NCBI GenBank assembly: GCA_020634155.1
Contig: JACKCI010000001.1
Coordinates: 1,054,001-1,118,000 of the forward strand
Length of the DNA: 64,000 nucleotides
Reading direction: 5' to 3'
Source of the DNA: Anaerolineales bacterium
GTDB lineage: Bacteria > Chloroflexota > Anaerolineae > Aggregatilineales > J027
Below the pieces are notes generated by a model. The model saw only the letters and a list, made by a program, of their open reading frames with translations, did no database searches and was not told the origin of the DNA. How positions within the stretch are numbered: the stretch's first letter is position 1; every line of letters begins with the position of its first letter. A program made the position numbers and the translations under genes. Positions 44,460 to 51,694 of this stretch are shown piece after piece.

Positions 44460-45493
44460 TCAAGATCGCGGATAGCACGCCCCAAAAGCACCAAGAAAAT
44501 ATCGAGGCCCTTGTCGATTGCCAAAAATGGGCTGGTTCCAGAGGTGCTAATCACCTCTAGGCCATTGCGATAGACCTGCACATCAAGGATTTTGTCGAGT
44601 GCAATCTCATCATGGGCAGCTTTACCACTCAATATCAAGCGTTGGTTGGTCAAGGATACACGACCTGTATCAATCTGCCGCCAATCATCTTCAGCCAAGG
44701 ACAGTTCATCCAGATGGGTGACACGCTGATAGGCTGATTTGTAGAAGCGGACGTGGCTGATACGCTCGGCAAGGGTCTTGAGGCGGGGTTCATACCATGC
44801 CGAATCCACCTCTAGATAGCACTGCTCATCTGGCTGGAGCGCAACCGATGCCTCCAAATGTGGCAAACGTCCGTTTTCAATCACCCAATATAGCCGATAC
44901 TTGTTGAGCGCAGATTGGGTATGCTCGTCCACATCAATATCCACACCGAGGCTTCGCGCAATAGCATTCAGTTCTTGTTCTTCTTCAGGCGAGAGGCGCT
45001 CATCTCCCACAATATACTGATAATAACGAGTGATATAGTCCTTGGCTTCACGGGCATAAATGGCATGGGCAATATCATCTGAGAGCTTGAGGTCATATTG
45101 CAACCGCTCTAGAAAACGTTGTTCATCGGCATCCAAACGCCCGTCCGCCAACACATCTTCAACCGAAGCCTCATACACCGCATGAATGACTTCATGGTGA
45201 ATTGCATCAACGGTCTGGTCATTCAGGCCCAAGACAAGTTTCAAGTGGGCAAGGTCTTCAGCCTCAGCCTCAGAAATCACACGGTCTTGTAAGCACTGCC
45301 GCAGATAATCTCGATAAAAACCCACTAATGCCGTCGGAAATTCCTTAGTGAGATTGACTTGATAAGAAACGGCAATAATCTGGATTTGCTCTAAGCTCAC
45401 CCGACGTAACCGCTTGTCCTGTATGGCATCATGAATCAGCGCCGTGACCTCAGATAAAGCTACCTCTGGATTATATTGATACTGCTGCCCCAC
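44456..45493 (-). CDS. TerB-like domain protein with C-terminal PH-like domain
   Basis: A 345-residue soluble protein. Residues of about 10-190 are helical with repeated acidic EF-like/TerB-like pattern (VLADGRLDADEQRFLERL, IVGDERLSPEEEQELNAIA). The last 120 residues look like a bacterial PH domain (ECYLEVD-like start, TGRVSLTNQRLILSG, EIALDKILDVQVYRNG). Start is GTG at 45493, about nine bases after GAAGGGGG. It follows mreB with 26 bases between them, suggesting a membrane- or envelope-related role. TerB domains occur in tellurite-resistance and envelope-stress proteins; no direct resistance role is implied. Confidence 0.65.
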   Translation of the reverse strand: MGQQYQYNPEVALSEVTALIHDAIQDKRLRRVSLEQIQIIAVSYQVNLTKEFPTALVGFYRDYLRQCLQDRVISEAEAEDLAHLKLVLGLNDQTVDAIHHEVIHAVYEASVEDVLADGRLDADEQRFLERLQYDLKLSDDIAHAIYAREAKDYITRYYQYIVGDERLSPEEEQELNAIARSLGVDIDVDEHTQSALNKYRLYWVIENGRLPHLEASVALQPDEQCYLEVDSAWYEPRLKTLAERISHVRFYKSAYQRVTHLDELSLAEDDWRQIDTGRVSLTNQRLILSGKAAHDEIALDKILDVQVYRNGLEVISTSGTSPFLAIDKGLDIFLVLLGRAIRDLD

Positions 45494-45519
45494 CGATTGA
45501 TACCCCCTTCATCAATGGA

Positions 45520-46581
45520 TTAATGTTGTGTTGAGCCGCGCTCCAACCCGGCCAACAAGCTGCGGAGATTATCGTAATCCTCAAGGATACGTCCGGCCCC
45601 ACGTGCGACACAGGTCATGGCGTCTTCTGCTAACCAAACCCGTACATTCACTTCTTCGGCTATACGCTCAGTCAAGCCCTTTAGTTGACTACCACCACCC
45701 GCCATACAGATACCTGATTCCATCAAGTCCGCCACCAACTCAGGTGGTGTCTCATCCAGCGCGTCGCGGATAGTATCGACGAGAATACCAACCGACCCTG
45801 CCAGCGCCTCCCGCATTTCAATCGAGGAGACTTCGCGGGCCTCTGGCAAGCCTGTAATCAGGTTACGCCCCCGCACAATGGTGGTACGCTCTTCAAGGAG
45901 TGGGTAAGCCGAGCCAATCTCGATTTTAATACGCTCCGCCGTGCGCTCTCCAACCAAGAGATTGTACTTGGAGCGCATATATTGAACGATATCCTCGTCC
46001 ATCTCATCACCCGCCACCCGAATACTGCGGCTAATGACAATCCCACCAAGCGAGAAAACGGCGACTTCGGTGGTACCACCGCCAATGTCAACCACCATGC
46101 TCCCGCGTGTTTCTTGAATCGGTAAGCCCGCACCAATGGCAGCAGCAACAGGCTCTTCTATCAAGAACGCTTCACGTGCGCCAGCGCTCATGGTCGCATC
46201 ATAAACCGCACGTTTCTCAACTTCGGTCACCCCAGAAGGAATACCAACCACCACACGCGGGCGCGGAATTGGCACCCAGCTTTGTTGATGGGCTTTTTCA
46301 ATAAAATAATGGAGCATGGCCTCGGTAACTTCAAATTCGCTAATGACCCCATCGCGCAGTGGACGCACCACCATAATCTTGCTAGGGACTTTCCCGGCCA
46401 TTTCTTTGGCCTCTTGGCCTACAGAAATTGGGCGTCGGGTCTTTTTATCAATCGCCACATAGGACGGTTCATTAATCACAATACCTTTGCCACGCACACT
46501 CACCAATGTGTTCGCCGTCCCAAGGTCGATACCAATATCTAAGGAAAATAGACCGAGTAGCCAGTCTAATGGACTAACCAC
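45520..46581 (-). CDS. mreB: Rod shape-determining protein MreB
   Basis: A 353-residue actin-like ATPase that forms membrane-bound filaments directing wall synthesis. The phosphate 1 motif DIGIDLGTANTLV lies near residue 15, VDIGGGTTEVAV is phosphate 2, and CMAGGGSQLKGL is the adenosine motif. The hydrophobic MVSPLDWLLGLF N-terminus may act as amphipathic membrane anchor. Start is GTG, eight bases after AGGAGG. No mreC, mreD or rodA is adjacent; a TerB/PH-domain gene takes the usual downstream place. Confidence 0.93.
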   Translation of the reverse strand: MVSPLDWLLGLFSLDIGIDLGTANTLVSVRGKGIVINEPSYVAIDKKTRRPISVGQEAKEMAGKVPSKIMVVRPLRDGVISEFEVTEAMLHYFIEKAHQQSWVPIPRPRVVVGIPSGVTEVEKRAVYDATMSAGAREAFLIEEPVAAAIGAGLPIQETRGSMVVDIGGGTTEVAVFSLGGIVISRSIRVAGDEMDEDIVQYMRSKYNLLVGERTAERIKIEIGSAYPLLEERTTIVRGRNLITGLPEAREVSSIEMREALAGSVGILVDTIRDALDETPPELVADLMESGICMAGGGSQLKGLTERIAEEVNVRVWLAEDAMTCVARGAGRILEDYDNLRSLLAGLERGSTQH

Positions 46582-46628
46582 GTGAAATGCCTCCTGACGG
46601 CATGTGCTACTTATCTCAACGAAAAGCT

Positions 46629-46657
46629 ATTGTACAGTCCACAAGAACATCTTCCAA
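46629..46657 (-). promoter_or_regulatory. Sigma70-type promoter for mreB
   Basis: TTGGAA (46657-46652), a 17-bp spacer and TACAAT (46634-46629) on the minus strand, 48 bases before the GTG start. The same two hexamers precede murE. Confidence 0.55.
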
Positions 46658-46709
46658 GAAAGAAATTTATTATCGCCTCCCCCTCAAGTTACAGGTATAC
46701 TTGGCAATT

Positions 46710-47270
46710 ATGAACCAAGATCATACCCAAAACTCATCCATCACTCACTACACGCCCTCCCCACAAATGGCTGACAAACTGACAGCCAATCGGCAAGGGC
46801 ATTTAACACCAACTCAACGCGCCCCAATTATCATCGCCGCTATTGTAACAGGCGTTGGGTTAATTGGCTTCACTTTGTTTGGCATGGTTGCGTTGTGGGG
46901 TTTTGTGCAAACCCTACAATATAGTGGGTTCTTTGGCCTAGGACTGATTTGCCTCACTGGAGGTAGCCTGTCGTTCCTTGTTATTGTCTTTTGGGTTAAC
47001 GCCAACATGTTCGTACCCGAAAGCTTCAGCCAAAACCCTGTCAAATGGGAACGCGGCAGGCTCAAAATCAAGATGGCCTCCCGTGAGCGTCCCGAAATGC
47101 CATTCTCTTACATCGTAGGCGACTACAGCTTTGCCCCTTTTGTGGCTCCATATGAGGTTCCACTGGAAAAAGGGCGCGAGTATATTGTCTACTACACCGC
47201 CCGTAGCCGCCTACTGATGAGCATGGCCCCCGTTGACCAGCCCGAATCCCAAGAGTGGCTCCCTCACTAA
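46710..47270 (+). CDS. Membrane protein of unknown function (two helices, soluble C-terminus)
   Basis: A 186-residue protein. Start chosen is the ATG at 46710; a weak ribosome-binding site leaves this uncertain, and the frame is open further upstream into the mreB promoter region. Two membrane helices (about 40-65 and 75-100) are followed by a soluble domain (NPVKWERGRLKIKMASRERP, REYIVYYTARSRLLMSM). No family is recognised. It is divergent from mreB, and its stop overlaps the stop of the HEAT-repeat gene by four bases. Confidence 0.6.
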   Translation: MNQDHTQNSSITHYTPSPQMADKLTANRQGHLTPTQRAPIIIAAIVTGVGLIGFTLFGMVALWGFVQTLQYSGFFGLGLICLTGGSLSFLVIVFWVNANMFVPESFSQNPVKWERGRLKIKMASRERPEMPFSYIVGDYSFAPFVAPYEVPLEKGREYIVYYTARSRLLMSMAPVDQPESQEWLPH

Positions 47271-48232
47271 TCCGCTTCGGGGGTGGGGGAAGCATTGGCT
47301 TGTTGGGCTTTGCTCAATTCAATACGAGCTGGCCCAACGTGGTCACGGAGCAGTGTATCAATCTGCCCTTTTGGGTTAGCCGTAGGCGTGGGCCATACGC
47401 GGGGGTCATCGCGCCCATCACAAAAACCCTTAACCACATCATCTACGCGAGACATGGTGCTATAAATTTCATCCATATGGTTATAGAAAGCGTCAAGGCC
47501 TTCTTGATCGTCACCATCGGGCTTGGCCCATTTAGGTCGTTCTGGAAGATAGAAGTCTCCACCATCATATTTAGGATATGCTCCACAATCAAATTCAGGT
47601 TGAGACAAGGCGAGGCTATACAAGTTAACTTGACTGACTACATCGGTGTACCACTCATCTAACCCGTCGAGAACTTCTGTGCGGTTCTTAGGCCAGTCAC
47701 GGCGCATGTCATAATCATAAGCAACAATCAAAGCACCGATTGAGACAACCAATAAGGCGATCCAGATATGAAACCGGAACCGTCGGCGCTTGGGGTCACG
47801 TCTCTCGGCCCGGCGCTCTTTACGTGACTTTTTGGCTTTCTTTTTCTTATTCTTGCTTTTGCCTTGCTCACCGCTGATAGACTTCTGATAGTTCCAAGAC
47901 TCGCTTTTTTCTGGTTCATCGTCCACCAAGATATTTTCGATAACTCCCCACCCGCTGTCAGACTGAGAGTCATCATCGTCGTCATCTAGGGCATCGGCCT
48001 CTGCTTGGCGGGCACGTAGATCATCCTCATCTTTAATCTTGCTGAGAAACTTGACGGCTTGGTATGCAATCTGACGCACTTTAGGGTTGCTATCGAGGGT
48101 AGCGACCTTGTTGAGTGCCGGAATAACGGAAGTATCTTTACTTTTGCCAAGGGCAAGGGCCGCGATATAGCGCTCTTTGGCGCTGTCGCTTTGGAGTTGC
48201 TTTACATATTGCCTAACCTGTTTACGGTCCAC
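47267..48232 (-). CDS. HEAT-repeat protein with polybasic segment and one membrane helix
   Basis: A 321-residue protein. Residues of about 1-70 resemble HEAT/armadillo-type helices (IAALALGKSKDTSVIPALNKVA). An acidic linker (DALDDDDDD) follows. About 125-155 is a very basic Lys/Arg-rich segment directly before a single membrane helix (about 155-175, FHIWIALLVVSIGALIVAY). A C-terminal extracytoplasmic domain of about 145 residues ends in a Pro/Thr tail. The basic run fixes the N-terminus in the cytoplasm. Start is GTG, seven bases after AAGGGAG. No specific function can be assigned. Confidence 0.65.
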   Translation of the reverse strand: MDRKQVRQYVKQLQSDSAKERYIAALALGKSKDTSVIPALNKVATLDSNPKVRQIAYQAVKFLSKIKDEDDLRARQAEADALDDDDDDSQSDSGWGVIENILVDDEPEKSESWNYQKSISGEQGKSKNKKKKAKKSRKERRAERRDPKRRRFRFHIWIALLVVSIGALIVAYDYDMRRDWPKNRTEVLDGLDEWYTDVVSQVNLYSLALSQPEFDCGAYPKYDGGDFYLPERPKWAKPDGDDQEGLDAFYNHMDEIYSTMSRVDDVVKGFCDGRDDPRVWPTPTANPKGQIDTLLRDHVGPARIELSKAQQANASPTPEAD

Positions 48233-48244
48233 AATGCTGCTCCC

Positions 48245-48274
48245 TTGAGCCTATCCAGATAATGGCCTTATAAT
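48245..48274 (+). promoter_or_regulatory. Sigma70-type promoter for the methyltransferase gene
   Basis: TTGAGC (48245-48250), an 18-bp spacer and a perfect TATAAT (48269-48274). It predicts transcription start near 48281, only about 20 bases before the proposed CTG start codon. Confidence 0.55.
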
Positions 48275-48300
48275 CAAATGAAAACAGTGAGGGAATTAAT

Positions 48301-49161
48301 CTGTTCTCAACGCTCATTTTACTCGCAATTGGTCTAATTTGCCTAAGTTTGCTGTTGTGGTGGTTGTTCATCAAAACCGAGGGCGTCTATCTAGGGCGTG
48401 GGGTCGTTATCTGGCTCTATGATGTTTACGCCAGCCGCTACGACAACATTAAGAATTTCAGCCTCATCCACGAAGCCGCTTTTTTGAGCCGCCCGTTGGT
48501 ACGAGCCACCCAAGCTGCTCGCCCGCCCCTAGTCTTGGATGTGGCTACTGGTACAGCCCGTCTCCCGCTAACGCTCTTTGATGCCCCTGATTTTCATGGG
48601 CAAGTCATAGGGGTCGATTTAAGTCGTCGGATGTTGAACATGGCGGCTGAAAAGATGCTGCCAGAGCTACAAGAAGGGCGCTTATATCTGCTCCATGCCC
48701 CTGCCGAACACCTCCCCTTTAAGGATGCCAGTTTTGACTTGGTGACGTGCCTAGAAGCATTAGAGTTCACGACAGAGCCACGTGCTGTAATCGCTGAACT
48801 GATACGGGTGTTGCGTCCGGGAGGTATACTGTTACTCTCCAATCGCCAAGGACATGATGTCAAATACATGCCGGGTAAAATCATGACACATACCGATTTT
48901 CAAGCTATGCTTGAGGGCGATTTTCGGCTAGTGGATGTCCGCATTCAAGATGATTGGCAGCAAGATTATGCCCTTGTATGGGCGTTTAAAGCAGGCCAAG
49001 CTCCAATTGCAGGCATCCGCCCTCTAGAAGACTATTGGCGCTGTCCGCATTGTCACCAAGTTACTCTGCAACCCACCGACAGCGGATGGCAGTGCCAAAC
49101 CTGTGGACGAACCCTCCCCATTGCCGAGGATGGGGTGATTGAAGGAGTAAAAGGTGGCTAG
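48301..49161 (+). CDS. Membrane-anchored SAM-dependent methyltransferase with zinc ribbon; likely CTG start
   Basis: A 286-residue protein. Residues 1-25 form an uninterrupted membrane helix (LFSTLILLAIGLICLSLLLWW). There is no in-frame ATG, GTG or TTG before it. GAGGGA at 48289-48294 stands six bases before CTG 48301, which is therefore proposed as start; a TTG at 48349 would cut the helix in half. The class I methyltransferase domain follows (motif I VLDVATGTARLPL, GVDLSRRML, post-motif FDLVTCLEALEF). The last 45 residues hold a zinc ribbon (CPHCHQ and CQTCGR). Substrate is unknown; ubiquinone/menaquinone-type methyltransferases are similar. It overlaps the next gene by 8 bases. Confidence 0.72.
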   Translation: MFSTLILLAIGLICLSLLLWWLFIKTEGVYLGRGVVIWLYDVYASRYDNIKNFSLIHEAAFLSRPLVRATQAARPPLVLDVATGTARLPLTLFDAPDFHGQVIGVDLSRRMLNMAAEKMLPELQEGRLYLLHAPAEHLPFKDASFDLVTCLEALEFTTEPRAVIAELIRVLRPGGILLLSNRQGHDVKYMPGKIMTHTDFQAMLEGDFRLVDVRIQDDWQQDYALVWAFKAGQAPIAGIRPLEDYWRCPHCHQVTLQPTDSGWQCQTCGRTLPIAEDGVIEGVKGG

Positions 49162-49927
49162 AATTACGCGCTATGTGACAACGGCTGGCCCGCGCTTTGG
49201 GCTGGTCGAGGATGGCATTGTTTATGAACTGGTGGGAGGCGACCCCTTCGCCGCATCCTTTACCAAAGGAGATGGGATGGGGCTGTTTGAGGATTTGCTG
49301 TTGGCCCCGCCCATTCGCCCTAGTAAGATTATTGCAGTCGGTAGGAATTATGCGGCCCATGCTGCCGAGCATCAAGCGGCGGTACCCGATGAGCCGATGC
49401 TCTTTTTCAAGCCTCCGTCGGCTGCAATTGCCTTTGATATGCCGATTCAACTTCCCCCCAACGTCGGACGAGTTGACTTGGAGGCTGAACTGGCAGTTGT
49501 GATTGGCAAGCAAGGCCGCAACATCCGCTATGCTGATGCTTTGGACTATGTGCTGGGTTACACCTGCGGCAACGATGTCAGCGCCCGTGTCCTGCAAAAG
49601 AAAGATGGGCAATGGGGCCGCGCCAAGGGCTTCGATACTTTTTGCCCCCTAGGGCCTTGGATTGATACTGAGATTGGCAGCCCAGCGGGACTAGGGGTCA
49701 AAGCACGCCTTAACGGACAAACGGTGATTGATGGCAATACCCGCGACATGGTGTTTGATGTACCCAGCCTGATTGAGTTTATCAGTAGCGTTATGACCCT
49801 CCTGCCCGGTGATGTCATCTTGACAGGCACACCAGAGGGAGTTACTGAAATCAGCGCAGGTGATCAGGTCGAGATTGCGATTGAGCAGATTGGCGTTCTC
49901 CGCAATTCGGTTGAATCTGATCAATAG
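49154..49927 (+). CDS. Fumarylacetoacetate hydrolase family protein
   Basis: A 257-residue enzyme of the FAH superfamily. The core region is complete: GRNYAAHAAEH, LFFKPPSAAI, VDLEAELAVVIG (two metal-binding Glu) and YTCGNDVSARVLQ (metal-binding Asp). The C-terminal LPGDVILTGTPEGV is a strong family signature. Members hydrolyse or decarboxylate acylpyruvates or isomerise related oxo-acids; the exact reaction is not evident. Start is GTG at 49154, six bases after GAAGGAG. It overlaps the methyltransferase gene by 8 bases and the convergent kptA gene by 7. Confidence 0.87.
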   Translation: MARITRYVTTAGPRFGLVEDGIVYELVGGDPFAASFTKGDGMGLFEDLLLAPPIRPSKIIAVGRNYAAHAAEHQAAVPDEPMLFFKPPSAAIAFDMPIQLPPNVGRVDLEAELAVVIGKQGRNIRYADALDYVLGYTCGNDVSARVLQKKDGQWGRAKGFDTFCPLGPWIDTEIGSPAGLGVKARLNGQTVIDGNTRDMVFDVPSLIEFISSVMTLLPGDVILTGTPEGVTEISAGDQVEIAIEQIGVLRNSVESDQ

Positions 49928-50460
49928 CTGAGATACAGGCTCGGCACAAAATCCACCAACCACACGCGGTCATTGCCGACATAGAACACGATGCCGTCTT
50001 GTGCTGCACGGGCGGCATCCACCTGCAAAATCAACAATTGCCCCCCTTTGCGCTTACCAACCTCCTGCGCCATCTCGGTATCAACCGACAGATGCACATA
50101 CTGACGCGACATTGGACGCAAACCGTCAGCCATAATTGCTTCTAGGGCACGGTCACTGGTGCCATGATAAAGTATATCGGGTGGAGTGCCGCGTTCTTTC
50201 TTGAGTTTGGTGGCTATCGAATGTCCGTACAGCGCACGAATTGAACCGTCGCGTATTTCAAAGCGTTGTTTATCGGACTGGGCAATGAGTTGCTCTAAGT
50301 CGGCGGGGGTGACACTACGCCATCGACGGCTATCGCGGTGTAATGCTTCCAAAAGCATCGATACCGTGACCCAACCTTCCTCATCCAACTCCAGTTCAAA
50401 AACCCACGGGTTATGGCGTAAAATAAAGGAAATTGTTTTGCTTAGTCTGACAAAATCCAT
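49921..50460 (-). CDS. kptA: RNA 2'-phosphotransferase (Tpt1/KptA family)
   Basis: A 179-residue enzyme that moves an internal RNA 2'-phosphate to NAD+, giving ADP-ribose cyclic phosphate. LSKTISFILRHNPW opens the protein, with the conserved Arg-His of the family. Further marks are DEEGWVTVSMLL, LYHGTSDRALEAIM, the Arg of RQYVHLS and GKRKGGQLLIL. The length is normal. The start is ATG at 50460, seven bases after GGGAG, with start codon overlapping that of the divergent ABC-2-like gene. Its role in bacteria, which lack the yeast tRNA splicing pathway, is unclear. Confidence 0.9.
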   Translation of the reverse strand: MDFVRLSKTISFILRHNPWVFELELDEEGWVTVSMLLEALHRDSRRWRSVTPADLEQLIAQSDKQRFEIRDGSIRALYGHSIATKLKKERGTPPDILYHGTSDRALEAIMADGLRPMSRQYVHLSVDTEMAQEVGKRKGGQLLILQVDAARAAQDGIVFYVGNDRVWLVDFVPSLYLSY

Positions 50461-51358
50461 GAACACACTCCCTGATTGGACGCATCCGCGTTTCCCACTC
50501 GTTGCCAATGAACTCAGGCGTTACAATGCGCTTGATTTTCGCATTGCCCAGTTCGGCCTGCGCCTGCGGATTATCTTCACCTATGGCTGCCTTGCCATGC
50601 TCATCAGTTTTCCCATTGTGATGATTGGCTTAGGGCGTTTTTACAGCCTGCTTGTGTTCCCACTTTTGGTAATGATGGGGCCAGTAGCCTTTATTTTATC
50701 GGAATTGCTCTATAGCCGCCTGCTCTATGCCTTACCCTCCCAAACGGCGCACATGGTCGCGGGCGAGATTCAACACCGCACATGGGATGTACTGCTCAGT
50801 ACGCCAATCCCACGCTATCAGATTATTTTGAGCAAGGTCTCGGCTCAGTTCTGGAGTGCAGAGCCAGCCTTGATACCCGTCATCATATCGAGAATGGCGT
50901 TCATTGGATTTGTTGTTGTAGAGGGGCTGGCGTTTCGGCAGGGTACCCCAACCCTCGGAACCGTCCTCAACCTTGGCACATTGGGCCTGTTCATCGCGTT
51001 GATGCCTATACTTGAGTGGTATGCCTTTACAGGAATCGGTATCCTAATTTCCTACCTCGCCGATTCAGTCTCACAGGCCACACTAGCCAACTGGGGAGCA
51101 TGGATACTCTACCGCATTGGCACAGCGGTACTGTTGCGGATGACTTATGTTCAACCCTCCACTGAAGAATGGACGATTTATTTAGGACTATTGTTATTTT
51201 TTCCACATTGGGCGACCCTTGTGGTGTTGATATTGGGGTGGGGATTTGCGACACCCAACCCCTATTGGCTAACTTTTAGCAGCATTTATGTCTTTTTGCC
51301 ATTGACCATTGGCACGCTAGGCCTTATCTTGACCATACACTTACTCCAACGCCGCTAA
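50459..51358 (+). CDS. ABC-2-permease-like membrane protein without an ATPase partner
   Basis: A 299-residue membrane protein with six or more hydrophobic helices. HMVAGEIQHRTWDVLLSTPIPR after the second helix is the E...RTWD.LL.TP element of ABC-2 type permeases, and IILSKV follows. The same arrangement is in the protein encoded at 35796-36782. No ATPase gene is near. The start ATG at 50459 overlaps the kptA start codon on the other strand by two bases. No Shine-Dalgarno is visible upstream, so translation may be weak or leaderless. The longer upstream frame is antisense to kptA and was rejected. Confidence 0.6.
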   Translation: MNTLPDWTHPRFPLVANELRRYNALDFRIAQFGLRLRIIFTYGCLAMLISFPIVMIGLGRFYSLLVFPLLVMMGPVAFILSELLYSRLLYALPSQTAHMVAGEIQHRTWDVLLSTPIPRYQIILSKVSAQFWSAEPALIPVIISRMAFIGFVVVEGLAFRQGTPTLGTVLNLGTLGLFIALMPILEWYAFTGIGILISYLADSVSQATLANWGAWILYRIGTAVLLRMTYVQPSTEEWTIYLGLLLFFPHWATLVVLILGWGFATPNPYWLTFSSIYVFLPLTIGTLGLILTIHLLQRR

Positions 51359-51388
51359 CTCCTAGAAAGGCTGGAAAGGAACTGCTCA

Positions 51389-51643
51389 ATGGCATCCGAT
51401 GGCAAGCCTAGTGTTGATCAACTAAATGTGCAAATTGAACGACTTGAGCGCAAAATTAAAGATCTGGAACAAGAAAAATATGATCTTCTCAATATTGAGC
51501 GGCTGGAGCGTAAAGTTAAGAATTTAGAACAAGAAAAGTACGAACTTCTCAATCGCATCGACTACCTAGATCGCCAGCTTTCGATATTTACAGGGCTATT
51601 TGTCTTATTAGCTATTTGGGTCGCTCTTGGCAAATTATTTTAG
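51389..51643 (+). CDS. Small coiled-coil protein with C-terminal membrane helix
   Basis: An 84-residue protein. About residues 10-62 form a coiled coil with a perfect-length internal duplication: IERLERKIKDLEQEKYDLLN is followed directly by IERLERKVKNLEQEKYELLN. Residues of about 65-82 (LSIFTGLFVLLAIWVALGKLF) are a membrane helix, so it is a tail-anchored protein. Start ATG follows GGAAAGGA. It lies 30 bases after the ABC-2-like gene and probably shares its transcript. Function unknown. Confidence 0.7.
   Translation: MASDGKPSVDQLNVQIERLERKIKDLEQEKYDLLNIERLERKVKNLEQEKYELLNRIDYLDRQLSIFTGLFVLLAIWVALGKLF
51434..51553 (+). repeat. Two tandem 60-bp units in the coiled-coil gene
   Basis: Units at 51434-51493 and 51494-51553 encode 20-residue copies differing in three conservative positions (I/V, D/N, D/E). 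At the DNA level they differ at many third positions, so the duplication is not recent. Confidence 0.8.
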
Positions 51644-51694
51644 TATATCGAAGCACCACATCTGCCACTCTCAATTCTAAGGAGACGCAACGAG

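Noticed and set aside
44456..45493. Tellurite-resistance gene
   Set aside because: TerB-like helices alone do not show resistance; no other ter genes are present.
46587..46709. Upstream start for the 186-residue membrane protein gene
   Set aside because: The extra 41 residues overlap the mreB promoter, lack a Shine-Dalgarno and look non-coding; the start remains uncertain, however.
50186..50458. Upstream extension of the ABC-2-like gene
   Set aside because: It is antisense to kptA, whose family motifs are intact, and gives a charged, non-membrane sequence.
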